A stretch of DNA of 64,000 bases from Troglohyphantes excavatus. Taxonomy: Eukaryota; Arthropoda; Arachnida; Araneae; Linyphiidae. The stretch's first letter is position 1. Each line of letters starts with the position of its first letter. The stretch is from contig OZ010670.1 of NCBI GenBank assembly GCA_963932185.1, forward strand, positions 75,032,402 to 75,096,401. Reading direction: 5' to 3'. A program made the position numbers and the translations under genes. Below, piece after piece: positions 43,770-55,335 of the stretch. The notes below the pieces were generated by a model. That model made no database searches and had not been told where the DNA came from. It was given only the letters and a program-made list of their open reading frames with translations.

Positions 43770-44175
43770 CACTGTTAAAAATGGGCATTCAAAAATAAGT
43801 AAAATGTACTCATTTTTGTCACATTCGATGCTTATCATAGCTCCGAATACGTAAGTTTCATTTTTGAAAAAGACATGTACTCAAAAATGAATAAAAAGAG
43901 CAGTTGCCTGCCTCGTCGATAGCCCACTGTGCAGCTCTAGTGCGACGTTGATTAATCAAACCAAACGCCTGCTTACATAGGCTGCCTTTATAAATCCCTT
44001 TCAATAAATATCGACCATTGCAACTTAGGCTTAACGGGAATCGAACCTAGATCGTAAGGAAACACAGTCTAGTGTCTTATCCGTTGTACTACCAGGGCGA
44101 TGGGAGGAAGTTATAAACAGAAGAAATGTTTAAAAGGTCTACCAAAAGATTGAGAAATAAGATAATTGACTTATA
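43770..44175 (-). mobile_element. CACTGT-family element with an inserted SINE tail
   Basis: Starts CACTGTTAAAAATGGGC. At 43913-43971 a SINE 3' end (GCCCACTGTGCAGCTCTAGT, then TTGATTAATCAAACC) interrupts the family sequence. tRNA-like core near 44030-44105 on the minus strand. Confidence 0.68.
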
Positions 44176-44339
44176 ATTCACGAGGTAGTAACGTGTAGAT
44201 CCAGATATTTTTTTAATAAATTAAAAATTCTACCAAGAAAAGAAACACTAAAAAATTCTAAGCTATCTGAGCGTATCCCCAGATCAGCCATAAAATTTCT
44301 AAAATTCTCGGTAGGTTCGATATACGTTTAATTTTTTCA

Positions 44340-44711
44340 GTTATCAATAAGATCACCTTTTCACAACTTAAAGACCCCATTGACGACCTTATTAACTGGG
44401 GCATATACAGTATCTCATGTCAATGTGGCTTGTCATATATCGGTCAAACAAAAAGAACATTAGGATTTCGTATCAAGGAGCACCAAGCACATACTGTCAA
44501 ACAAGAAATAAAGAAGTCCTCCATTGCCAAGCACTCTTGGGAACATGGTCATATATTTAATTTTTCTAACCCACATTTAATTTGCAAACCCAAATCTCCA
44601 GTTGAACTTGACTTCCTGAAGGCGTTTCATATATTTAGCAATATTGATTCGTTCGTCAATGAAACATTTGCAGTTCCAGTTTTTTCCCGATTGTTGGCAC
44701 ACAATAGTTAA
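44340..44711 (+). pseudogene. Penelope-like retroelement fragment: GIY-YIG endonuclease
   Basis: The frame reads WGIYSISCQCGLSYIGQT, then FRIKEHQAHTV and SSIAKHSWEHGHIFNF, ending with TAA at 44711. This is the GIY-YIG nuclease with the C-x-C insertion characteristic of Penelope-like elements, which cut target DNA during retroposition. The reverse transcriptase that should precede it is not recognisable, so the copy is 5'-truncated and inactive. Unrelated to the neighbouring MITE. Confidence 0.82.
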
Positions 44712-44800
44712 CTTCAACCGATTGAGTAAGTTTTTGTTCTTTGGCAACACTTTCGATTCTGGGTTTATTTTCATTTTATTGTACAAACAGACTTTTCATT

Positions 44801-44842
44801 TCTGCTGATAAAGAGAGATGTATCTCCCGAAACTTGTCCAGA
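44801..44842 (+). ncRNA. Hammerhead-ribozyme-like motif downstream of the Penelope fragment
   Basis: Layout: TCTG (stem I), CTGATAA (core), stem II with GAGAT-GT-ATCTC, CGAAA, C-TT-G mini stem III, TC cleavage site, CAGA closing stem I. Penelope-like elements are known to carry such mini-hammerheads. The core has A where active ribozymes have the catalytic G8, so this copy is probably inactive. Confidence 0.45.
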
Positions 44843-44959
44843 TCTCATGGATTTCTATTGCGTATTTAAACGTTGCATTTGTATTTTATTATTCTTAACT
44901 CAATGTTTCTGTAAGACCAGTTTTTATCTTAAATATGTAATGTATTTTAATTTAAATAA

Positions 44960-46004
44960 TAAACACCAAAATTTTTATTTAATCATAATTTATTTATAAT
45001 TTAAAAATTCGATTAAAATGACGCACATTTTTCATACTAACTTTAAAAAAAAAGAACGTTTATTAACAGTTCTTGGTTACAATTAAATTAATTACTTTGA
45101 TATTCTTTTAGGACTACTGGTATCTTACTTGATTATCTACCTGTGATATTCTACTACTTAAGAACTTAAGAAAGGTTATTTTGGATTTTATTTTATTATA
45201 TAAAGACGCATTCTTGATGCTGCACAGACTATTGATTTCCACTCAATTTTTCACCCTAATGCATCGAATATCGTTTGTAGATGATAGAAAATTTTAATAA
45301 AAATTATGACACAAATTTCAAATTTGCCTAAGAATTTATTTGTACAAATTGGGGCGCCAAAATCATGTTCGCTTGTGTTACAGAAATTCCTACAACCGTT
45401 CCTGCCAGTGTGAAAAAAAGAAGGAAGATTCCAATGTGTAATGAAAATATCTCATCTACGGAATATGCAATATTGAACACTATTTTAAATAGAATCAATT
45501 GTTTATGTTTAAAATTTACCTCCTCTATTGGAGGTAATGTTAAGAAAAATAAAGAATTATCGAACTAGAGCTCCGAAAAAAATATTTTATGGTTAAAAAA
45601 AGAGCACGTTAAGATTTTGTAGAATAAATTAAGTAAATTTTGAATTAAAAAATGAAAAAATTAGTCGAAAACCTAATTTACTATTACTTTTATTCATAAG
45701 TGTATAACTTTCTTTATAATATAAATACCAATATTTGCTTTTAATTATATTTTATTTATATTTAAAAAAAAAATTGTTTACATGATTAAAAATTATTTTT
45801 TCTTTTTAAAACCCAGATTTGAAAACATGTTTTGATTTTTCGTCAATTTGTCGAAAAGTTCTTTTTTACTGTAAAATCTTTATTTTCACTATTTTTTTTT
45901 TCAAATTTTAAGATTTAACTAACATTAATTAACTTTAAAAGTTCCCCCACTGCCCCTGTGATTAATTCCTACAGTTATTAAAATAATCGAATATGCCTGT
46001 GGTG
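44960..46004. other. Non-coding, nothing recognised
   Basis: Strongly AT-rich, short frames only. Confidence 0.5.
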
Positions 46005-49000
46005 AAGGCCCGTAGCCAGACAATATATCCAGGGGGGGCAGACACTACTCCAGGTAGGGCAATGGAAAAAAAAGGGGGGGGGGACGTTTCCATCTTGTAT
46101 TATATACACATATATTTGCCAACTTTTAGGGTTTGTCAGTACCATGTATGTATTCTAGACATTTCTTACGATTAACTTATAATATTATAAGAGAGAGTGA
46201 ATGTTTATGAATAGTTAGTTCTATTATAAAATCAAATTTTATTGAAACATTTGTGGATAACAAAATCTGCAAATTGATGCAATGCAAGAGATCAGGCCAG
46301 GAAAATGTTTACAGGGGGGAAATGCGTATACATTGAAACCCAGTTTTTACATCTTCTATTTATTGAAATATTTCGTTTCAGTCTCGCATTGTAGGTTTTG
46401 GTTTTGTCAAAAAAGGAAGGGGGATGCAACAAGCGATGCGGTAGGAAGAAATTTTTTACAAGCAAAAAATAATCAATAAATAATATTCCAACATCTTGAA
46501 TAATTTACCAACTAAATTAGATATTCGCTGCTAAACATAAATTTCTGAAAGCAAATTTAAATTGTAGCAAAATGAAAAACGAATCGTACGTTCATTTCAC
46601 AAACATCGACGGTTTGTTTAAAAATGCGTTTCAAAAAAATTTTTGCATAAAGAAACGTCTTTAACAATATTTCTAATATCAAGCAAGACTATGCTTTTGT
46701 AGCTTTGTAATTAGCGTGCTTGACTTCGGAACAATAAGACGCGGGTTCGATTCCCGACGGGGACTACTCAACTGATTTCCCTGCTGGTTCGTGGGACCAA
46801 ACAGCTATTTTTTATTTATTAGATTAGATTTTTTTACATGCACCAAAAAAAAAATCATAATACGAGTCATAAAAAAAACTATCGTGTAACACGTTTTAGT
46901 ATTAATTATAATAGCGACAGGAAATAGATATTGAATTTTATAATAAAATTAGGTTGATTATTGCTGTCCACAAACAGATGTCCGCTGTTGAAAAATTAAG
47001 CTTCTAAAATTCAACTACAACAAGAATATATATATATGTGGTTTAGAAGTCGAAGGACCTATGTCCTAAGTTAAGTCAGTGAAACATTGCTCTTTCTTGT
47101 TCAAGACACATACATATTATACATGTTCTATATCTCATATTGCTTTACAAGATAATATATTGAAGTGGATGGAAAAGTTAAAAAGGAAAAATTTCATTCA
47201 ATTAAAATTATTTTCTAATTGTCACCATAACATATATTTAATATGAGAATAAAAAGAAACAATTATTTATATCATCTGTTCGACGTAAAATAATTCATAC
47301 CTGTTTTCTGTTCCAATACATATACAATAGATATATAATAGTGCCCAATAAATCTTCAATTTAGACCTTCAACTGACTAGTCAATTTTTCAGATATGTCT
47401 TCCCTTTAACAAGATTTCCTAAACTATGCAAACGAAGAAGGACGTACACTAGTACACAATGAGAAGGGCCGATATTTGTTTGTACTCGTGCATGTGACCT
47501 TGCGATGCTTAATTGACAGCTTCCTGTTTCATGCTCACAGCTTGAAAAGAGGATTTTTTTCTGGAGGGGTTGAAACTCCTCCCCCTTGACTACGTCCCTA
47601 TTTTACCCACGGCGTTTTTGTCAGTCGCCGACGCTCGGGATTATTTCTCAGAAGTTATATGGGAGGTCTTTTTTTTTAGGGTAGGGAATCTACCAACTGA
47701 CCTAAGGGGACAAACCTTATTAATATTGTTTTACAACCTGCTTGTAAACTGAACTCAAAACAACCCGTCAAATACAGGACCATAGATAAAGATTAACAGG
47801 AAAAATACGACGCTAGTAGTAATTGAAACCAGACGGACAGGAAATGAGATGGTCGGAGTAGCTCATTATCTTTTAGCAATTTTTACCCGATATACTTGGA
47901 GAGGAGCCAATGAACACCTCATCCCAAATTTAAATGTATTTGCTTTATACATGATGTTTTTTATTTCTTGTTTTTTTCATTGTACGTAAAAAGTATTATT
48001 GTGTATTGAAATAAACACAAACACAACAGGAGGACGATATTTTAAGAAATTGATGTAAATAATTTATTTAAAAAGTTAAAGTAATCTTAATATATAAGCA
48101 GGACTCGATTTGAGGCGGAACACGCCGAAACGGCGTTTCGGTACCTCTCTTTAGGAAACAAAATTTCGGTAATTAAAAATATTTATTTAATAACAAATTA
48201 CTCTGTTGTTAATGAATGGGTCTGGCCTACTACCAGTGGCGGCGATTCGGAGGGGAAAGGGGGGGGGGGGGTAGCGGTTGCCCCGCACTGTTTTCGGATT
48301 AATCTTTTTTCTAATACAAATGAAAAGGAGAGGGGATAAATGATTAAACTGGTTGACGTGGCTCACATTCCTCTATAGGATGGTAAGTTATTTTTACTCA
48401 AAGAATGACTTCTCGTGGGGTTACGGTGCAGAAGCGCATTCTCCCTCTTAGTCCTCGATATTAACACTCCTCAATTAATTATATATGTTCCAAATTTATT
48501 ATACGTTCCATAGATATTAAAAAAAAAGCACTATTATAATAAATTGTGTATTATTTGAAATAGTATTTTTACCGTTAACCTTTATCATTTGCTGTCATTT
48601 GCCAGATTAATTGACAAATGAATAAAACTCAAATAGTATATTTTTAAATATTAGCCATGTAATTTAAAAAAGATTAATAAAATAAAATTAATTTATGTCT
48701 GTTTTCCTTTGTCCATTTGTAACTTTTACGCTATTAAAACAAACTGGGACTTGATTGTTATTTAATCGGTGTATAAAATGTAAAAGGAATAATAGAATTA
48801 AATTAGACGCCACTGTATTTAAACCTAAAAAATAATACTAATAAAAGTATATAACTTACTCATTTCTCTTTAAATAATGTCGAATTACCTAGCAAAACAA
48901 TACATTTCTTGCAAAAACGTGTCATTTAAAAAGTTAAGATTATTTTCACCTGGGAAAGCAAACAATCCTAGAACACACTAAACTTTTTACAGGTTTTTTT

Positions 49001-49471
49001 CATGTTAAGAATTTGTCCAAGAAACGACAAGAAGTCCGTTAGTCAATATGCTACACACTGTCATGAAAACCAGTCCACGCAGTTAACACCCCCTAGTTTC
49101 ACCCCCTGTGGGTGGTCAGTTGTCTGTTGTGAGCACCACGGGGAAAATCGGAGGAGAGAAATCTGGACGGTGAAGTTGAAACTCTGTGGACCAGACGACG
49201 ATGGGACGCGACGAAACGCCTCCAAGCAAGATGTCTTGGAAGTGCTTGGTTCTTGATGCTGGGAGAGTAGAATGAGGAAAGGGGAGGGGGGGGGGGAGGA
49301 AAAGTGTCTGCATTTGTCCCCTTACGAAGGAGTGTAAAAAATAATTAGTTAGGGGTTTCCGTGTGAATTTCTAGAAATTTGAATTTTTCAATTGTTCTAG
49401 GGGGGGGGGGGGGCAAATAAAGTTGTAGGCCGGGCATTGCCCCCCCTGGCCCCTACCTAGCTACAGGCCTG
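46005..49471. mobile_element. Large hAT-like non-autonomous element, 3.47 kb
   Basis: Perfect 8-bp flanks CTGTGGTG (45997-46004 and 49472-49479). Ends AAGGCCCGTAGCCAG and CTAGCTACAGGCCTG are imperfect inverted repeats, each followed inward by a G/C-run block. No transposase frame. It includes a tRNA-like segment (about 46700) and another element's CAGTGGCGGCGATTCGG end (48238). Confidence 0.68.
46700..46772 (+). repeat. tRNA-like segment
   Basis: TAGCTTTGTAATTAGCG and CGGGTTCGATTCCCG fit A and B boxes at tRNA spacing. The acceptor stem does not pair, so I do not call a tRNA gene. Confidence 0.4.
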
Positions 49472-49888
49472 CTGTGGTGGAGTTCTATTTTTTACAGATT
49501 CAGATGTCACATTGTCTCAACTTCTGATTCCTCTGGTCTGCCCATCCTGCATATCCTCAAAGAAGAAAAATACGAAGGTTGCCATGGGCCGCAATTGGAA
49601 CGTTCCAAAAAAATTGGGTACGTTGATTAAACATTTTAAACTAAATTCTACATATGAACTACGTTGCGAATTGTTATATAACACATAATGTCAAAAAATA
49701 CTATACAAAAGATAAATGAAATATTTTTTTTTCATTATATTTTGAACAATAGTTTAAAATACGTCATCTGGCCAATACTGAACGAAAACTGCATGTACTT
49801 GAACATCAAAAACGCCTTTCTTCCGTTAGCCTTTTCTTTATCCAACTCCAATTATAAGTATGACATCACTTGAATATCAACATATTAA

Positions 49889-50911
49889 CCCTTTGCACTC
49901 TAATGTCGCCCTTCGAGCATGAATGGACTGTAGTAGAGCGAATATGACGTCCTCATCGTGATGCAAACATCTCAGACCTGATGGCGCCAGACACGTGACT
50001 TCCTTTCCAAATTTACGAATGAAAATATGTTCATATTTAATTCATTTGGCGACATTTAATTATCAGCCAATCAAAATGAATCGTTTCTTGTGATTTGGAA
50101 TTAATAATAAATGTGTTACTTCATGAACTACAGAATATTTTTATGAATGAACTAGACAATTTTTATGAATGGATGACGTAGTAAACCACGTGTCTGAGGC
50201 CATAGATGTTGGCTTCACTTTGATGTTAAAGAGATTATAACCTTATGATTTCTCTACTATGAAGGATCCATGCTCGAAAGTGTCGCCTTTAAGTCACCAA
50301 AATAACGACGTGTTATTTTTTCAAGCATTTAGATGCACCAAGTATGTGAGTGATCTAAACCTTTCTACACATTAAAATTCTTCACAGACACGGTTATTTT
50401 TTTAACATTTGACAGATATTATAAACTACTAAATATAAATTTGTAATTTAGTATACTGAAAATAATATTCAGCTGCAAGCACAACTTATCCATCCTAATT
50501 GTTCAAATAACACCCTAAAGAATACCTCTTTAAAAAGAACAGAACCGAAATGTAACTGTTCCCTAAAAAGAACGTAAATATCAAACAGGTTCCTCGAGTA
50601 CAAACCCAGCAAAAAAAGTCAGCATAAAACCTTCATCACAATTTTTAAATTGAAGGTTTTATGCAGAAAAACTGCAGTTTTTTTGATGCTATATAAAATT
50701 AAAGGTTTTGGTTTCAATATCCTTCGTTAAAACCTGCAAAAAAACTTCAATTTGTAATCACGAAGGGAAAATGCAGATATTTTAAAGATTTTATGCAGGA
50801 AATTAAAAACTTCAAATAAACTGCAGTTTTTTGTTTCAATATCCTTTAAAAAAACCTTCAATTTGACAATTTTGATGAAGGTTTCATGCTGACTTTTTTT
50901 GCTGGGAAGGG
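49889..50911. mobile_element. piggyBac-like MITE interrupted by a second MITE
   Basis: TTAA at 49885-49888 and 50912-50915. Left terminus CCCTTTGCACTC; the right terminus becomes CCCTTTGTACTC once the inserted 302-bp MITE and one AA are removed. A shorter inverted block (GTCGCCCTTCGAGCATG, and its inverse near 50270) lies inside. Confidence 0.72.
50605..50906. mobile_element. CCCAGCAAAA foldback MITE
   Basis: 34-bp inverted ends starting CCCAGCAAAAAAAGTCAGCA with one mismatch. The interior repeats ACTTCAATTTG-type blocks. Apparent 2-bp AA duplication. Confidence 0.88.
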
Positions 50912-50979
50912 TTAATAGAATGAGTTAATTACTTGTACAAATTAAAATATAATTCAAAATATATCTAATATCAAAATTA

Positions 50980-50985
50980 TTTATT
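50980..50985 (-). terminator. Candidate poly(A) signal of the MATH-BTB gene
   Basis: AATAAA on the minus strand about 246 nt past the stop codon. Its use is not shown. Confidence 0.3.
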
Positions 50986-51230
50986 TCGTCTAACACTTCT
51001 TTAATTAAAAATCATTATTTACAACCAAGTTTTATCATAGAGAAGCCATTAAAAAATATGAACTACATAAAAAAAATCAAAATATCTAAAATTATTAAAT
51101 TTTACACTAGTAATTTTTTAATAAACTATTTTTCCTATAACATTTTAAAATAAAGTGGTATTTCCTGAATATCGATATATTTGCATTCCAAAATTGACAA
51201 CCTAGGAATCCTGTATTTTAGTTTTTTAGT

Positions 51231-53594
51231 TTAACGCTCAATCAAAAATTCAGTATAACTTTTTGGCGCTTTTACACTTACGCGATTCTGGACCTGATCA
51301 GCCAATACTTTGTTTTCCTGGACAAGACCATGCCACTCTTTTGAGGCCAGGACATCTCTGTGTTTGGCGATCAAGCTTATAGAAACTGACCTCAGAGTCT
51401 GGTCCTGTACCTGGTCTGCCAGAACCAGAGCCCTGACCACGGTGTCCACCGACACTTGTGACTTCAGCCGTGATAAGCACTTGGATTTCAACAGCGGAAT
51501 CTTGTATTTGACAGCAGCGCAACACAACTTGAAACCGCTGTCGAAGTCGAGAGAGTCCACAGTGTCCGTGTAGAGGAATTTTAAGACGAGCTTCATGGTG
51601 TGTTTGTCAATGTCCCCAATTACTAACACGTCTTCACTGCATTTAGGGGAAGCTTTAACAATGATTGCTTTGGCTTCCTCACTGGATTTCTTCGTTTCTT
51701 TGATATTTTCACTTGTCGGATATTTATCCTCCAATTCCATTTTTTCTGGAACAATGAAGTTTTTGTCATTGTTCTCTTCTTTATTCGACCCATTCCTGGT
51801 AGTTAAAGGTTCTTCATTCGACTCTGCTTCCATATTGCCGGTGGTTAACTGTTCCTTATTCGACTCTTCCTCATTACTCGAAGTTAAAGGTTCCTTATTC
51901 GACTCTGCCCCAGTATTCGAAGTTAAAGGTTCTTCATTTGACTCTGTCTCATTGCTGGTGGTTAAATGTTCCTCATTCGATTCTGTCGCATTACTCGAAG
52001 TTAAATGTTCTTCATTCGACTCTGCCTCATTGCTTGTAGTTAACGGTTCCTTATTCGACTCTACTGTATTGTTGGTAGTTAAATTTTCCCTATTCGACTC
52101 TTTCGTATTGCTCGAAGTTAAATGTTCCTCATTTGGCTGTGCCTTATTACTCAAAGTTGAAGGTTCCTCATTCGACTCTGCCTCATTGCTCGAAGTTAAA
52201 GATTCCTTGTGCGACTCTGCCTCATTGATGGTATTTAAAGGTTCCTCGTTCGACTCTGCCTCATTGCTCGAAGTTAAAGATTTCTTATTAGTATCTGCCT
52301 CATTGCACGAAGTTAAAGGTTTCTTTTTGGAATCTGCCTCGTTGCTGGTAGTTAAAGGTTCCTCGTTCGACTCTGCCTCATTGCTGGTTGCAGTAGAATG
52401 ACTCGTAGTGACTTCAACTCTGGCTTTGTGCAATTGTTTCAGCTTTTCGAAGAAAACCGATGATCTTGCGGCCAAAAGCGACTTGTGCGCGTGGAAGATC
52501 TTCCCATCAACTTCCAGTTTGATATCCGTATACAGTTTGGACGCTTCTTGGCTGCGGATGTCCTGTAGAAGCGTGGTTCCACCCTTCAATATCGGCACCA
52601 ACCCAGGTGTCAAAATGGCGTTCTGGGCCGATACCGAAATCCCGTCGGCCACCTGGAGATCAAACTTTAGAGTCAAGACATCGCCCGGAAGCAAATCTCC
52701 TCTAAGCTTAACTAACTCGTTGGTCAACATCAGTGCTGGGAACAGCCACTGGTCTCCAGGTTCCTCGAACAGATGTTCTCCGTGTTTTGAAATGTAGATC
52801 TTCCCTTCGCCGTTTATGATGGCGATTCTGGCCTTCACGAAGATGTTTATGGGTTCTTCCTGCTCTGTGGCCTGGTCTTCTTCGGCGGCTGGAAGAGCAG
52901 CTACGACGGGCTGTGGTTCTGAGCACTTGAAGGCGATCTGCAGCTGCGACTTGGTGTCGTCCTCCACCTTGGTCACGTAGCAGCTGATTTCCAGGAGATC
53001 ACTCTTTATGCCGCACGAGAAGCTGGTGATGGCCTTCCTGTACTCCGACACCCAATTGAACTTCTTGATGGGCCAGTGAAAGCTGGCCGACTCAGAGTGG
53101 ATAATGGTCCTGCACACAGTCCGACAAGGTTTCGGCTGGTTTGTAGTCCACTTCCGCAACTGGCATTTGAAGGTGAGGTTGTCCTCCGGCAGGAAGGTCG
53201 CTCTGTCCTCCAGGAGGGCTTTCCTCGAGACCATCCTCCTGATTCCGTGGGGTGAACCCTTATCGAAGACATGCTTGGCGCAGACGTCGAAGTGCTCCGT
53301 GCCGTACAAGTCGACGAGGCACAGGCGGTACTCGGCGTGGAATTTGGCAGGTCCTCCGCTGTCTTCGACTCTCTCGAGGAAGAGCGAGATGAAATCAGGA
53401 GAGTCGTCGCCCTTCGGGAAGAACAGGAGCCGCCACTCGGTGTCGTCCAGACACCCCCTCGAAGTGGCGTCTTCGTCAGTGGCGGCGTTGTTGCTCCTCT
53501 TAAAGATGGGACTCTGGATAGATTTCTTTTCCGGGTGTGTGAAGAGGATGATGGCCGACACCTTCCAGATGAACACCTCGGCTGGTCCGTCCAT
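51231..53594 (-). CDS. MATH-BTB (TDPOZ-type) protein with repeat-split BTB domain, 787 aa
   Basis: Single exon. Residues 6-150 are a MATH/TRAF-like domain (WRLLFFPKGDDSPDFISLFL is the family signature). Residues 171-330 form a second MATH-like beta region. BTB begins at about 348 (LYTDIKLEVDGKIFHAHKSL) and breaks off near 392. Residues 404-599 are fifteen 13-residue units, SNEAESNEEPLTT and variants. BTB resumes at about 655 (DIDKHTMKLVLKFLYTDTV) and is followed by a BACK-like helical end. Known role of the family: Cul3 adaptor, MATH binding substrate. Typical relatives are about 350-400 aa; the excess is the insert. It falls between BTB helices, where a surface loop lies, so folding may survive. 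The start has no in-frame rival nearby. An intronless copy suggests a retroposed or lineage-expanded member. Confidence 0.92.
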   Translation of the reverse strand: MDGPAEVFIWKVSAIILFTHPEKKSIQSPIFKRSNNAATDEDATSRGCLDDTEWRLLFFPKGDDSPDFISLFLERVEDSGGPAKFHAEYRLCLVDLYGTEHFDVCAKHVFDKGSPHGIRRMVSRKALLEDRATFLPEDNLTFKCQLRKWTTNQPKPCRTVCRTIIHSESASFHWPIKKFNWVSEYRKAITSFSCGIKSDLLEISCYVTKVEDDTKSQLQIAFKCSEPQPVVAALPAAEEDQATEQEEPINIFVKARIAIINGEGKIYISKHGEHLFEEPGDQWLFPALMLTNELVKLRGDLLPGDVLTLKFDLQVADGISVSAQNAILTPGLVPILKGGTTLLQDIRSQEASKLYTDIKLEVDGKIFHAHKSLLAARSSVFFEKLKQLHKARVEVTTSHSTATSNEAESNEEPLTTSNEADSKKKPLTSCNEADTNKKSLTSSNEAESNEEPLNTINEAESHKESLTSSNEAESNEEPSTLSNKAQPNEEHLTSSNTKESNRENLTTNNTVESNKEPLTTSNEAESNEEHLTSSNATESNEEHLTTSNETESNEEPLTSNTGAESNKEPLTSSNEEESNKEQLTTGNMEAESNEEPLTTRNGSNKEENNDKNFIVPEKMELEDKYPTSENIKETKKSSEEAKAIIVKASPKCSEDVLVIGDIDKHTMKLVLKFLYTDTVDSLDFDSGFKLCCAAVKYKIPLLKSKCLSRLKSQVSVDTVVRALVLADQVQDQTLRSVSISLIAKHRDVLASKEWHGLVQENKVLADQVQNRVSVKAPKSYTEFLIER
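51798..52385 (-). repeat. 39-bp coding minisatellite inside the BTB domain
   Basis: Fifteen units, one 3 bp longer, all in frame. Units differ at several positions, mainly first and second codon bases, so it is not a fresh slippage event. Confidence 0.9.
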
Positions 53595-53599
53595 GTCGA

Positions 53600-53990
53600 T
53601 ATTCCGAATGACAGCTGCAACAGCTCGACAATCACCGATTAACTAGAATATCCTTCAATTTCAGCTGCAGGAGTTCAACAATCCCCGATGCACTAGAATA
53701 TCTTTCAATTTCAGCGGCAGCAGTTCAACAATCCCCGATGCACTAGAATATCCTTCAATTTTAGCTGCAACACTTCAACAATCCCCGATGCACTAGAATA
53801 TACTTCAATTTTAGCTGCAACAGTTCAACAATCACCGATGCACTAGAATATCCTTCAATTTCTGCTGCAGCAGTTCAACAGTCACCGATGCACTAATTTT
53901 TCTTGCGTTTCAGCTGCAATATTTCAAGAATCCCCCATACACTAGAATATCCTTCAATTTTAGCTGCAGCAATTGAACAATCACACATGC
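53600..53990. repeat. 50-bp minisatellite directly upstream of the MATH-BTB start
   Basis: CACTAGAATATCCTTCAATT recurs at 53641, 53691, 53741, 53791 and 53841, with diverged copies at 53891 and 53940. It begins within a few bases of the start codon, so it is leader or promoter sequence. Confidence 0.93.
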
Positions 53991-54595
53991 GCAGGAAAAG
54001 TTTTAGTACCGAATTGGTGACTACAAGAGCAATGCAGCTAAAGTCTAATAAATGCCCTGGTAAATAAACCCTGCAAGCTTCTGTGAAACAGATGAAATAT
54101 GACTAAAGAGACTTCTTAATGTACAAGAAACTTCTTGATAATAAAACGTACGACTTGCAAGACCTTTGCGACTCACTAGCAACGAAATAATTGAATATAA
54201 TGTAACAGGTATGCGTTTGGGATCAAAGGTAATTCTCATCCACCATAAAAACGTCGTTTCACTATTCGGCAGTCACAGGAAACCACGATAGTGTCGCAAA
54301 GGAAGAAAACTGCTTTTTCTCCCTCGCCACCCGTTCAGTAGACACTTTAGAAAGGGGCTTGCTTGAAGGGAGAAAGAGATTGCGAACTGTGCGACGTCCA
54401 CGAAAACGGGAAAGGGACGGTGATCGTTGAACTGGAAATGGGGGGGGGGGGGGGGAGAGAGAAAGGGGGGCGCTTGTTAAACCCCTGTCTCAAGAAGCAT
54501 TACCAAGTCTAGAAAAAAATCGCCCAATTTGGCAACGTTGTTTTTGAAAAGTAACCAGAATTTTTTTTATTGGCGGATCTTCAGAAAAATTGACC
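53991..54595. other. Non-coding, poly-G tract at 54440
   Basis: No frame or repeat recognised besides the G run. Confidence 0.5.
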
Positions 54596-54887
54596 CAGTG
54601 GCCAGACTGATCTGGGCATTCGGGGCTCTTGCCCAGGGCCCCCATTTTAAGTGGTCCCTCGACTGAAAATTGCGTATAAAGCTAAATAATGTGAAAAAAT
54701 TAAAAATAAATTTACCAACTAATATATTTTTTTAAAATCAATATTTTTTTCTGTTATTTTGTTGTTGTTGCAAAACTTGAATTATTTTATCCAATCAAAT
54801 CACTTTCATATGTTTCCTGCAAGTTCATGAAGCATATCCCATTATATTCTTTTACCCTGGGCCTCTAAAATTGTAAGTCAGTCCCTG
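54596..54887. mobile_element. MITE related to the CAGGGACCGA family
   Basis: Ends CAGTGGCCAGACTGAT and GTAAGTCAGTCCCTG, with CCCAGGGCCCCCATTTTAA as at 27.1 kb. No matching flanks. Confidence 0.65.
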
Positions 54888-55335
54888 CCAGCGGCAAAAG
54901 GATGAACCCAAGGGGCTGTTGATAGCAGTGGCGTAGCCAAGTATTAGTTTCTGAGAGGGCCCAAGCAAGTTTTGTCAAAAGAATAATAAATGAAAATACA
55001 TAATTTTAATCATTTTTCTATTATCAACCAATCAATTTGTTATCAATAAATTTAAAGAGTTATTTAAATATTATTAATTAATAGAAACTTGAAATTATTT
55101 GTGATACTTTCTAGTTATAAGTTGCTTTAATAATTACACTTGGAGATTTACGTTCATTTAACAAACTAAATATATTTAGTCTCAAATATTGTACGTACAG
55201 TTATTTTTTTATGCTTATTTTTGTTTTACGTAGCAAGAGCAAGTAAATTGCACACGTGAAACATGCGACATTTAAATTATTTATGGATTTAAGCAATTGG
55301 ATCCATTGCCTGATTTAGAAAGTTTAGTACTATAG

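Noticed and set aside
46700..46772. tRNA gene on the plus strand
   Set aside because: B box is good but no acceptor-stem pairing; more likely a SINE-type remnant.
49002..49256. 84-residue plus-strand frame in the large hAT-like element
   Set aside because: No transposase motif or other family signature; flanked by G runs.
51595..52401. 268-residue plus-strand frame
   Set aside because: Antisense shadow of the in-frame repeat in the MATH-BTB gene.
53600..53990. CRISPR-like array
   Set aside because: Whole 50-bp units repeat with no unique spacers; a eukaryotic minisatellite.
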